Below are positions 1-5,815 of a DNA stretch of 5,864 nt, in pieces. The number at the start of each line of letters is the position of its first letter. Position 1 is the first letter of the stretch. The notes under the pieces are model-generated. The model did no database searches, was not told the DNA's origin, and worked only from the letters and a program-made list of their open reading frames with translations. The position numbers were made by a program, and so were the translations under genes. The DNA comes from Clostridia bacterium (GTDB taxonomy: Bacteria > Bacillota > Clostridia > Christensenellales > Borkfalkiaceae), in contig CAAFZH010000120.1 of the NCBI GenBank assembly GCA_900767495.1, positions 1-5,864 of the forward strand. Reading direction: 5' to 3'.

Positions 1-1140
1 GTCGCCGCTCGCCTCGTCCTCTATCGTAACTACGTAGTAGGTCGTGGCGGTTATCTTACCCGTTTCTTGATCGGTCGTCCTTACCATTACGCTTACGACC
101 AAACCTTTTTCGGTCGTGTTGATAATCGCAAGGTCGGTTGTATTCGTTACCGCAACGCCGTCCTTCTTGACTACGAGCGAGTAAAGTCCGCCGTAAGTTT
201 TCGTAGTCTCGGAATAAACGAGCCTTTCTACTTCTACGGTGTATCCGTCGGCGCAATTAAAAGTCTGACACCTTACGAACGCCGCCACAGTATAACCGCA
301 AACACCGGTGAAACGCTGATGTTTGCCTACGGTGAAATAGAGTTTATACGTCGAATCGTCGTGTGCGGGAAGTTCCGTTTCTCCCTCGGCTTTTACGTAC
401 GCGGGGACGGTAAACTCTACGGTATAGATTCCCGTCTTTTCGTCGCGTTCTATCTTTGCGTCTTTAAGTTGAATAAGTCTGCCGTTGCTGTCCTTAACGC
501 CCGCATCGGCAAGGAATTCGGTAGTAATCGTCCTGTTGGCGATAATTTCGTTGCCTGCCGCATCGTAATCGAACACGACGTGAACTATACCTTGGGTATT
601 TTTAACCTGACTTACGAGATCCTGTCCGAACATCAGACTGAACTGGTACATCATGTAGAGAACGTCGAGGTATGCGTCGGAATAAGCGTCTACAACGCGC
701 TTAAGCGAAGTTATTTCGAATACGCTCGTGGACTCGCCTTCACCGTTTACCGAATAGGTAAGGTCGAGGTACATTCTGTAATTACCCTCGCCCGCGGCAA
801 TCGAGAAATAAGTTACGTAATCGTCGCCGGATTTTTCTCTTACGACTTTGCCGGAATACCACGCGCTGTTGTTTCCGTTAAACTGTATTTGAGCGTCCGC
901 ATTGAAAGTATCCGAACCGTTGGGACGGAACTTAAGCGCGGTAGCGTAAAGTTTTACGTCCTTTCCGCCCGAAACGGGGTATTTCCGATCGTATTCAGCG
1001 TTGTCGCCCTCACCCACAGTATTACGCGTAAACGAAATGGTCGCGCCTGTGTTATAGAGGTAGGTTTCGCCCCGGAAAGTTTTAGGCTCGTGCGTATTGC
1101 TCCTCGGGTCGTACACGCCGAAATCTTCTTCTATAAAGTT
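1..1140 (-). other. Non-repetitive distal region of the lipoprotein (partial)
   Basis: Residues 1432-1811 lose the dense G-x-Y rhythm and look like one or more globular domains, cut by the window edge. Beta-rich stretches (1452-1571 and 1652-1760) flank a predicted helical segment at about 1575-1611 that is unusually rich in Met, Tyr and Leu (LYMMYQFSLMFG, 1592-1603). Cysteines 1712, 1722 and 1727 are clustered in a protein that otherwise has only three others. No catalytic or known binding motif was recognised. Since the protein is anchored at the N-terminus, this region is the best candidate seen for the outward-facing functional part. Confidence 0.5.
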
Positions 1141-4100
1141 ATAACGGTTAAGTTTGGTCGGGTCGTATACTTCTTTTTCCTCGGGTTGATGGTAAATCGT
1201 CATCTTATTGTCCTTGGAAACGGTATAGAAATATCTCGTGCTGCCGTTATAAATCGCGTAACCGTATTCGGTGAAATAGAGCGAATGGAAATCTTCGGTA
1301 TAATAACCGAATTCCGTAAACGTTCTCATTTCGGCGGTCTTATTAACCGTATCTATCTCGTAAATACAAGCGTCCGTACCGTCGGAATTAACGAAGTAAA
1401 TGAGGCTTTCGGTTATAAGAATATAATCGCCCTTATCTACTACGCCTTTTTTGCTGTATCTCGTCGCGCCGTTGGCGTTGTCGAGCCTTATCATAGACCA
1501 ATCGTCGCCGTTTACGTAAAGGTCTACCCTTTCTTCGTGTACGACTATAAAGTTTTTATAAGCCGTCTTGTTTAAAACGAGAACTCCGAGTTTGCCCCTG
1601 ACGGTTACTTCTTTTTCGCCGTCTTTAAAGTTGAGCGTATAAATGCCGTCTGCGCCTGCCTCGTAAGTACCGTGTTCGTCAACGTACGTTTTAATCTCTT
1701 CGTTTTCAATACCGTCGGCGTTATATACTTTAGCCGTTCCGTAGCCGTCGAACAAAATATAGTTGCCCGTAAAGTGATTGTTGTCTGTCTGAATATACGT
1801 GCCGTACTCGTTGCCGCGTCTGGTAGCGGTTTCGCCCACGACGTCGAAATAATAAACTAAGGTTTCGTCGTCGTCTATAAATTTTATAACCGTCTTGCGA
1901 GCGCCGCCGGTAGTTTCGTCGGAAAGTACCGTGTATTTTCCCGAAACCTCCCCGAATTGCGCGCCGAAACCGAACCCGTCGACTTTAAGCGTTCCGTCAT
2001 CGGTAACGATTGTTTCGTTATAATCGCCTTTCATGGCGAAATAGTATTTATTGCTTATGACGAGTACGATATAATCGAAAGTTTTGCCTTCGGAAGTGAA
2101 CGTATAAACTATACCGCCCGTAAGCGACTTGCCGCTTTCGGTTACCTTGCCCGTATAAACTACGTCGTCTTTACCTTCTTCGGTTGCCTTTATGGTGTAA
2201 GTCGCGCCGCCCTTGCCGTCGAGAGCAATGGTTTCGGCAGTCGAACTGTAAGAACCGTTCTGGTAACGGACGCCTATCTTATAGGGCGCAAAGGTAAGCG
2301 CAACGAAAGTTTTATCGGTTTCATTCAGTTCAAGGTATTTTAATTCCTTACCGTTGGAACCGCCTTTCTTATAATTTTCGGCGTTACCCGAATATATGGT
2401 GATCATTCCGTCTTTTATCGAATAATTACCCGTATACTTATGACCGTTCGTCTTATCGTCGTAAATCGCGATACCGCTTACGAGCGTAAGTTTATTTTCG
2501 CCGCTCGTATATTCTTTTACGAAATCGCCCGCGCCGTTTACGGAGTAAATATAACTTACCCACAAAGTCTTGTCGCCGCTCGTAGACGAATATATGCCGA
2601 TATGAGTGCCGAACTTTATTTCCGTCGCGTCTTTAACGTCGACAGGCGTAACCATAAACTCGGCTCTCTTGCCGTTTTCGTCCGTATAATAATAACGGGT
2701 ATAATTATTACCGTTTTCAACCAACGATTCACTATCGATTACGATATCTTTCAGATAATCGTTTTTGCGAGTATAGTTATAAATACCGTCGGTTACGGTA
2801 TACGTTCCGTCGGCAATCTTAACGAACTTACCGCCGACCGTTCTGCCGTAAATCGTCATATAACCCTCGGCAGAGTCGTTCAATACGATAAACGGAGTGT
2901 AATACGCGCTTGAATTATAAGCAAAATAGTATTCCGCATAACCCGCCGCTTTTTCTTCGAGCGTATAGGTAGTTACGGTATCGCCCTTTTCGCCTTCGGA
3001 TTCGACGCTGCCCGTAAGGAACACGCGGCTTGCGCTTCCGCTCGTAAAGGTAAGTATTTCGCCGCCGAGCACAGAAGTCGCGATATTATAATAACCCGTT
3101 GAGGTCGCGCCCGATTCGGTCAGAGTCGCTCTGCCCGCGCCGTCGGTCGAAACGGTAATTTTGCCGTTAGTCGAAGTATAGGTCTTAACTTCGTTGCTAT
3201 CATAATTGAAAAGTACCTTATTGCCGTTATAATCGGTGAGCAAATAAGTGCCGACTTTGCTTATAGTGAGTAATCCCGTGGTTTTATCCAAAGAATAAGT
3301 ATAGGCACCGCGGTACACGTTATTTATATACAATCCGGCATTACCGAAGCCGTTAAGTCTTACAGATAAAGTATACTGCGCGGGACTGCCGTTTACCACG
3401 CCGTAAGTGGCGAGCAAACCGAATCCGTATTCTTCCTCGTCGCGTTCGAGATATACGTCGGTATTTACGCCGTTGATCGTGGCTTGAGTAAGGAAAAGCA
3501 TCGCCGTTTTACCCGTCTGTTCGCCGGAGGTATATCTTACTATATAAAACCCGTTTTCGTCTATCTCGTAAGTTCCGGAAGAAACTTTACTGCCGGAATG
3601 CCACTCTATACCGTTATACGCGTCGAGTTTTATTTCCGTACCTTCTACCTGCCCAACGCCGATTTGATAGTATTTGTAAATCCTGTCGGTAGTATCCTGC
3701 CTGTAAGCGAAAGAACCGTTGCCTAAAATCTTTCCGTCAAGGTTGCCGCCCGGGGTTCTGAAAACAAAGTTGGTCCCGTCCCCGTAAGTTTCGCCCTTAA
3801 AGAAAAAGTTTTCACGGCTCATATAAACCGTATTTTCTTCGGTTTTGGAAACGAAAAGATAGTCTTTACCGCCGAACATATCCCTGTACCCCTTGACCCA
3901 TACGCCGTATAAAACGACGTCGGAAGAGGGAGCGACTTTCGCGTTTACGGGAGTTGCTCCCGTTTTGTCGTAAAGTTTATTATAGATGTAGTCTGCAGCG
4001 TATTCTACCGTTGCGTCAACGGTTTTGGTGGACCACCCCGCAAGATAGTATCCTTCCGCGGTATAATCGTAAGGAACGGCTACTTCTTCGCCGTATTTAA

Positions 4101-5433
4101 TATTCTTACTTTCCCCGACAGACGAACCGTGCTCGGCGTCGGCGGGATAGTTCGGACGGAAAGTTACGCTTAAATCCATTCTTTTATAATAAAGAACGAA
4201 GTTGTTCTCGCTTGCCGTTTCCTTAATTGCGGATATGGGTTTACTGCCGCTTGCGTTTTTTACGAGTTCGTAACCTTCGCCCGCAAAGTTTTTATCGGGC
4301 GTAGTACCCGCATAAGCGTAATCTACGGTCAGTTCCGCGTCTTTAACGTAGTTGCCGTCCGCGCCTTCGCGGTAGATTTCAACCGTATACTTAGTCATAA
4401 ATTTCGCATTGACGGTTATATCCTTTTCGGGCATAACGTAAGAAGAAGTAACGGTCTTGCCGTCTACTTGCCATTCGCCGAATTTGCAGTCCGTTTTTTG
4501 CGCCGAAACGCTTTCGAGTTTAGTCAGAAGCACCTCGCCCGCTTTTACGTAAACGCTTGCGGGGGTTGCAGTACCGCCTTCCGCGACTATGCTTACAAGA
4601 TAAAGTTTACCCCACTTTGCATAGACCGTAGTATCGGCGTCGAGCGTAATTTTGGTTACCTTTTCGCCCGAATAATCGGAAGAAAGATACCAACCCGCAA
4701 ATTCGTAACCTTCTTTTTCGGCGGTAGTCGCAAGTTCGACTTCCGTACCCTTGGCTGCCGAAACCGCGGCAATCTCCGTGCCGCCGCCCACGTCGTAAGC
4801 GAGCATATTATAAATTATCGCCCATTTCGCGTAAACGGTCGTATCGCCGTCGAGTGTGATTTTTGTTACTCTTTCGCCCGAATAGTCGGGAGAAAGATAC
4901 CAACCATCGAATTCGTAACCTTCCCTGGTGGTCGTTGCAGCAAGTATTACTTGCGTACCTTTATTAACGGAAACTTCCGCTATCTCCTTACCGCCGCCCA
5001 CGTCGTAGGTAAGCGTAACGTTTTCATAAACGTTATCTACCCTTGCCTTTACGCCTGTATCCACGCCGTCAATAAACCAATTGCCGTTTTCGCCTATCGT
5101 GATAATCGGCGTATGCCCGTCTTTTCCGTCAACGCCGTCCTTGCCGTTTTCACCCTTGTCGCCTTTCTCGCCTTGCTCACCTTTATCTCCTTTATCGCCC
5201 TTGTCGCCTTTCTCGCCCTTATCGCCTTTTTCTCCTTTTATGGTGGAAAGCCATTCTTCGTAAGAAAGCGGCTTTTCGCCGTTACTCTCGGCGTAAGCCA
5301 CGTATTCGGTGTAAATAGAATAAATTTCGGCGTTTTTATTATCGGTTTCTTTTTTACAAGCCGTCAACCCGAACGCTGCCACCGCCGAAACAATTACGGC
5401 TGTTAAAGCAATTAAAATTTTGGATTTTTTCAT
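1..5433 (-). CDS. Giant multi-domain surface lipoprotein, 3' end outside the window
   Basis: Reading the minus strand from the ATG at 5433-5431 gives 1811 codons with no stop down to position 1, so the C-terminus is missing. I checked this codon by codon across the window. The start is fixed by a GAGGAG ribosome binding site six bases upstream and by an immediate lipoprotein signal peptide (MKKSKILIALT..., LTAC lipobox, Cys26). Domains in order: charged linker with a YEEW module (about 32-66), collagen-like G-x-y tract (67-105), two InlB-type repeats (139-204, 209-274), a divergent InlB B-repeat-like domain (277-345), a MucBP-like module (348-418), a third InlB-like module (420-512), aromatic/Gly beta repeats (about 514-1430) and a non-repetitive region (1432-1811). 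Known families of this kind are cell-surface adhesins or stalks; the role in attachment is inference. No enzyme motif was seen. The protein is lipid-anchored at its N-terminus, so the distal end is probably the unseen C-terminal part. It appears to be the first gene of its transcript. Confidence 0.93.
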   Translation of the reverse strand, partial: MKKSKILIALTAVIVSAVAAFGLTACKKETDNKNAEIYSIYTEYVAYAESNGEKPLSYEEWLSTIKGEKGDKGEKGDKGDKGDKGEQGEKGDKGENGKDGVDGKDGHTPIITIGENGNWFIDGVDTGVKARVDNVYENVTLTYDVGGGKEIAEVSVNKGTQVILAATTTREGYEFDGWYLSPDYSGERVTKITLDGDTTVYAKWAIIYNMLAYDVGGGTEIAAVSAAKGTEVELATTAEKEGYEFAGWYLSSDYSGEKVTKITLDADTTVYAKWGKLYLVSIVAEGGTATPASVYVKAGEVLLTKLESVSAQKTDCKFGEWQVDGKTVTSSYVMPEKDITVNAKFMTKYTVEIYREGADGNYVKDAELTVDYAYAGTTPDKNFAGEGYELVKNASGSKPISAIKETASENNFVLYYKRMDLSVTFRPNYPADAEHGSSVGESKNIKYGEEVAVPYDYTAEGYYLAGWSTKTVDATVEYAADYIYNKLYDKTGATPVNAKVAPSSDVVLYGVWVKGYRDMFGGKDYLFVSKTEENTVYMSRENFFFKGETYGDGTNFVFRTPGGNLDGKILGNGSFAYRQDTTDRIYKYYQIGVGQVEGTEIKLDAYNGIEWHSGSKVSSGTYEIDENGFYIVRYTSGEQTGKTAMLFLTQATINGVNTDVYLERDEEEYGFGLLATYGVVNGSPAQYTLSVRLNGFGNAGLYINNVYRGAYTYSLDKTTGLLTISKVGTYLLTDYNGNKVLFNYDSNEVKTYTSTNGKITVSTDGAGRATLTESGATSTGYYNIATSVLGGEILTFTSGSASRVFLTGSVESEGEKGDTVTTYTLEEKAAGYAEYYFAYNSSAYYTPFIVLNDSAEGYMTIYGRTVGGKFVKIADGTYTVTDGIYNYTRKNDYLKDIVIDSESLVENGNNYTRYYYTDENGKRAEFMVTPVDVKDATEIKFGTHIGIYSSTSGDKTLWVSYIYSVNGAGDFVKEYTSGENKLTLVSGIAIYDDKTNGHKYTGNYSIKDGMITIYSGNAENYKKGGSNGKELKYLELNETDKTFVALTFAPYKIGVRYQNGSYSSTAETIALDGKGGATYTIKATEEGKDDVVYTGKVTESGKSLTGGIVYTFTSEGKTFDYIVLVISNKYYFAMKGDYNETIVTDDGTLKVDGFGFGAQFGEVSGKYTVLSDETTGGARKTVIKFIDDDETLVYYFDVVGETATRRGNEYGTYIQTDNNHFTGNYILFDGYGTAKVYNADGIENEEIKTYVDEHGTYEAGADGIYTLNFKDGEKEVTVRGKLGVLVLNKTAYKNFIVVHEERVDLYVNGDDWSMIRLDNANGATRYSKKGVVDKGDYILITESLIYFVNSDGTDACIYEIDTVNKTAEMRTFTEFGYYTEDFHSLYFTEYGYAIYNGSTRYFYTVSKDNKMTIYHQPEEKEVYDPTKLNRYNFIEEDFGVYDPRSNTHEPKTFRGETYLYNTGATISFTRNTVGEGDNAEYDRKYPVSGGKDVKLYATALKFRPNGSDTFNADAQIQFNGNNSAWYSGKVVREKSGDDYVTYFSIAAGEGNYRMYLDLTYSVNGEGESTSVFEITSLKRVVDAYSDAYLDVLYMMYQFSLMFGQDLVSQVKNTQGIVHVVFDYDAAGNEIIANRTITTEFLADAGVKDSNGRLIQLKDAKIERDEKTGIYTVEFTVPAYVKAEGETELPAHDDSTYKLYFTVGKHQRFTGVCGYTVAAFVRCQTFNCADGYTVEVERLVYSETTKTYGGLYSLVVKKDGVAVTNTTDLAIINTTEKGLVVSVMVRTTDQETGKITATTYYVVTIEDEASGD
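1144..3894 (-). repeat. Long array of aromatic G-x-Y beta repeats, family not recognised
   Basis: Residues about 514-1430 are a run of short beta strands rich in Tyr, Thr, Gly and Asp. A recurring anchor is Gly-x-Tyr followed by a strand and a DG or NG turn. Examples are GTYEIDENG (620-628), GAYTYSLD (709-716), GTYTVTDG (876-883), GNYSIKDG (1002-1009), GKYTVLSD (1165-1172), GNYILFDGYG (1223-1232), GTYEAGADG (1255-1263) and GDYILI (1335-1340). Anchor spacing is irregular, mostly between about 30 and 126 residues, with 58 recurring. This suggests diverged units or nested strand pairs rather than a clean tandem repeat. Only one cysteine (1356) is present. I do not recognise the family; the likely role is an extended stalk or beta-solenoid-like shaft (inference). 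Confidence 0.6.
3898..4176 (-). other. Degenerate third InlB-like module
   Basis: Residues 420-512 keep the hallmarks of the InlB-type repeat with a longer, diverged middle: DLSVTFRPNYP (420-430), a GEEVAVP strand (448-454), EGYYLAGWSTK (460-470), and a VVLYGVW closing strand (506-512). About 35 residues between GWS and the closing strand (rich in Tyr, Asp and Ala) replace the short loop of copies 1 and 2. It closes the block of recognised adhesin-type modules before the aromatic repeat region. Confidence 0.65.
4180..4392 (-). other. MucBP-like beta module
   Basis: Residues 348-418 read KYTVEIYREGADGNYV, a central GTTPDKNFAGEGYELV (376-391), and a FVLYYKR end (412-418). The Y-T-V-x-x-Y ... 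D-G-x-Y ... A-x-x-x-G-Y-E-L ... Y-Y-K-R outline resembles MucBP and related ubiquitin-like modules of Gram-positive adhesins. The similarity is by pattern only, and a different but related beta-grasp family is possible. Mucin binding should not be assumed. Confidence 0.6.
4399..4605 (-). other. Divergent InlB B-repeat-like domain
   Basis: Residues 277-345 carry the pattern of the divergent InlB B-repeat family (Flg_new_2-like). This consists of a LYLVSIVAEGGTATP opening, a central FGEWQVDGK (318-326), and a YVMPEKDITVNAKF closing strand (332-345). The M-P-x-x-D-I-T-V-x-A-x-F ending is characteristic. It contains one cysteine (Cys316). Its role is structural, as part of the extended stalk; any binding function is unknown. 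Confidence 0.8.
4612..4809 (-). repeat. InlB-type (Listeria-Bacteroides) repeat, copy 2
   Basis: Residues 209-274 repeat the previous module: YDVGGG (213-218), GYEFAGWYLS (242-251) and TTVYAKW (268-274). Aligned without gaps from YDVGGG to AKW, 48 of 62 residues are identical to copy 1. The second half (GYEF to AKW) is almost unchanged, and the differences cluster in the middle strand region. The match is also clear at DNA level, which points to tandem duplication of a 210-bp unit. Confidence 0.88.
4822..5019 (-). repeat. InlB-type (Listeria-Bacteroides) repeat, copy 1
   Basis: Residues 139-204 match the pattern of the Flg_new / Listeria-Bacteroides repeat: a VTLTYDVGGG strand, then GYEFDGWYLS (172-181), and a closing TTVYAKW (198-204). 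The family forms small beta-grasp-like modules in internalin B and many surface adhesins and works as a spacer or ligand-binding unit. The next copy follows at a period of exactly 70 residues (210 bp). Confidence 0.88.
5119..5235 (-). repeat. Collagen-like G-x-y tract (13 triplets)
   Basis: Residues 67-105 are 13 uninterrupted Gly-x-y triplets, mostly GEK, GDK and GKD, ending in GHTP. Lys/Glu/Asp fill almost all x and y positions and there is essentially no proline. In bacterial collagens such charge pairs can stabilise a triple helix without hydroxyproline, so trimerisation is possible but not shown. The tract follows a YEEWLSTIKG module (residues 58-67), a combination often seen before collagen-like tracts in Bacillota surface proteins. 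The GHTPII...GNWFIDG...TG segment after it (106-128) is a common companion of these tracts. At DNA level the tract is a degenerate 9-bp repeat. Confidence 0.9.
5356..5433 (-). other. Lipoprotein signal peptide and lipidated Cys26
   Basis: Residues 1-26 show the three parts of a type II signal peptide. There is a short basic start (MKKSK), a hydrophobic core of about 18 residues rich in Ile, Val and Ala, and the lipobox L23-T24-A25-C26. Cleavage before Cys26 and diacylglyceryl attachment would tether the mature protein to the outer face of the cytoplasmic membrane. A lysine- and acid-rich linker (KKETDNKN) follows, as is usual after lipidated cysteines. Confidence 0.92.
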
Positions 5434-5439
5434 TGTCTA

Positions 5440-5445
5440 CTCCTC
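5440..5445 (-). promoter_or_regulatory. Ribosome binding site GAGGAG
   Basis: On the minus strand the bases before the start codon read AAAAAGAGGAGTAGACA. GAGGAG matches the anti-Shine-Dalgarno end of 16S rRNA and sits six bases from the ATG, the normal spacing in Bacillota. It decides the start of the large lipoprotein. Confidence 0.9.
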
Positions 5446-5455
5446 TTTTTAACAA

Positions 5456-5514
5456 TCAAAGGTATTTTTGCACGCTCCTGCGGGGAGCGCGAAACAGGAC
5501 ACATATCCCTTTGA
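5456..5514 (-). promoter_or_regulatory. Structured 5' leader: outer stem enclosing a GC-rich hairpin
   Basis: In the minus-strand leader a 7-bp stem TCAAAGG / CCTTTGA (5514-5508 with 5462-5456) can close around an inner hairpin. The inner hairpin is CGCGCTCC / GGAGCGTG (5491-5484 with 5478-5471, one G-U pair) with a five-base loop. The outer stem begins only about three bases after the predicted transcript start and ends about ten bases before the RBS. Such 5'-terminal stems can protect mRNA from decay or tune translation. No riboswitch class was recognised and no U-run follows the hairpin, so it does not look like a terminator. Confidence 0.6.
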
Positions 5515-5523
5515 CCTGATACC

Positions 5524-5552
5524 ATTCTATCACGATCTTTTCGCATTGTCAA
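5524..5552 (-). promoter_or_regulatory. Sigma-A type promoter of the lipoprotein gene
   Basis: The minus strand carries a perfect -35 box TTGACA (5552-5547), a 17-base spacer and a -10 box TAGAAT (5529-5524), one base from the TATAAT consensus. The predicted transcript start is near 5517, giving an 83-85 base leader. The sequence upstream (5553-5589) is rich in A and T and could act as an UP element. Expression is likely to be strong in the absence of a repressor; no operator was recognised. Confidence 0.88.
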
Positions 5553-5589
5553 TTGAATCAAGGATTGTATAAAAAATGATAAAAAAAAT
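5553..5589. other. AT-rich spacer between promoter and repeat element
   Basis: This stretch is mostly A and T, including an eight-A run at 5581-5588 directly beside the repeat element. It may serve as an UP element for the promoter at 5524-5552. No gene or terminator hairpin was found in it. Confidence 0.5.
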
Positions 5590-5647
5590 ATGTCATTGCG
5601 TCAATGCCGAGCGAGCAAACTTGCTTGCAAGGGGTTACGAGCGACGG

Positions 5648-5730
5648 TATTCATAAAACGATAGGCATTTTTATTAAAAACGCTAAAAACCGTCAGGTTT
5701 TTGTAAGGCGTTAGCCTTTATCGTTGAATA
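5648..5730. repeat. Nested hairpin inside the MITE-like element (left)
   Basis: Successive inverted segments pair around one centre. They are TATTCA / TGAATA (5648-5653 with 5725-5730), AACGATA / TATCGTT (5657-5663 with 5719-5725, sharing base 5725), GGC / GCC (5664-5666 with 5714-5716), AACGC / GCGTT (5679-5683 with 5708-5712) and AAAAACC / GGTTTTT (5685-5691 with 5696-5702), around a GTCA loop. Small bulges separate the blocks. It looks like a decayed long palindrome. Confidence 0.65.
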
Positions 5731-5739
5731 AGGACCAAA

Positions 5740-5815
5740 GCGACCGCGGCAATCCCTTGGAGTAAAGTACGCGGCATATACTCCGACCATTATTCCAACG
5801 GATTGCCGCAGTCGC
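5740..5815. repeat. Long inverted repeat inside the MITE-like element (right)
   Basis: GCGACCGCGGCAATCC (5740-5755) pairs with GGATTGCCGCAGTCGC (5800-5815) at 15 of 16 positions. After one C/C mismatch, TTGGAGTAA (5757-5765) pairs with TTATTCCAA (5790-5798) with one G-T wobble. The result is a stem of about 26 positions around a 24-base loop. Transcribed from either strand this would be a very stable hairpin. Confidence 0.8.

Noticed and set aside
56..256. Minus-strand open frame of 66 codons, rich in Arg
   Set aside because: Out-of-frame shadow inside the lipoprotein gene, with no RBS and a composition typical of frame-shifted reading.
67..1575. Plus-strand open frame of 502 codons
   Set aside because: It is exactly codon-aligned antisense to the lipoprotein. 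It stays open because the sense frame uses no CTA and hardly any TTA or TCA codons. It lacks an RBS, and its translation shows no recognisable domain.
1672..3726. Further plus-strand open frames (1672-1860, 1957-2343, 2440-2913, 3484-3726)
   Set aside because: All lie in the same antisense frame as the rest, interrupted only where the sense gene uses TTA or TCA. None has an independent start signal.
5119..5235. Short direct repeats as a CRISPR array
   Set aside because: The repeats are 9-bp coding units for Gly-x-y triplets with no unique spacers.
5081..5263. Plus-strand open frame with SPFSPLSP repeats
   Set aside because: Low-complexity antisense reading of the collagen-like tract in another frame; no RBS.
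4468..5406. Plus-strand open frame of 312 codons with a hydrophobic stretch
   Set aside because: Codon-aligned antisense of the InlB repeats, collagen tract and signal peptide; the hydrophobic part is the complement of Lys/Glu/Asp-Gly codons. Same cause as the other antisense frames.
5467..5495. GC-rich hairpin in the leader as an intrinsic terminator
   Set aside because: The minus-strand RNA has A residues, not U, after the stem; on the plus strand GAAAC follows. Neither gives a terminator.
5576..5656. Plus-strand ORF of 26 codons starting ATGATAAAAAAA
   Set aside because: Runs across the left end of the palindromic element, has only a distant AAGGA as a possible RBS, and its product has no recognisable feature.
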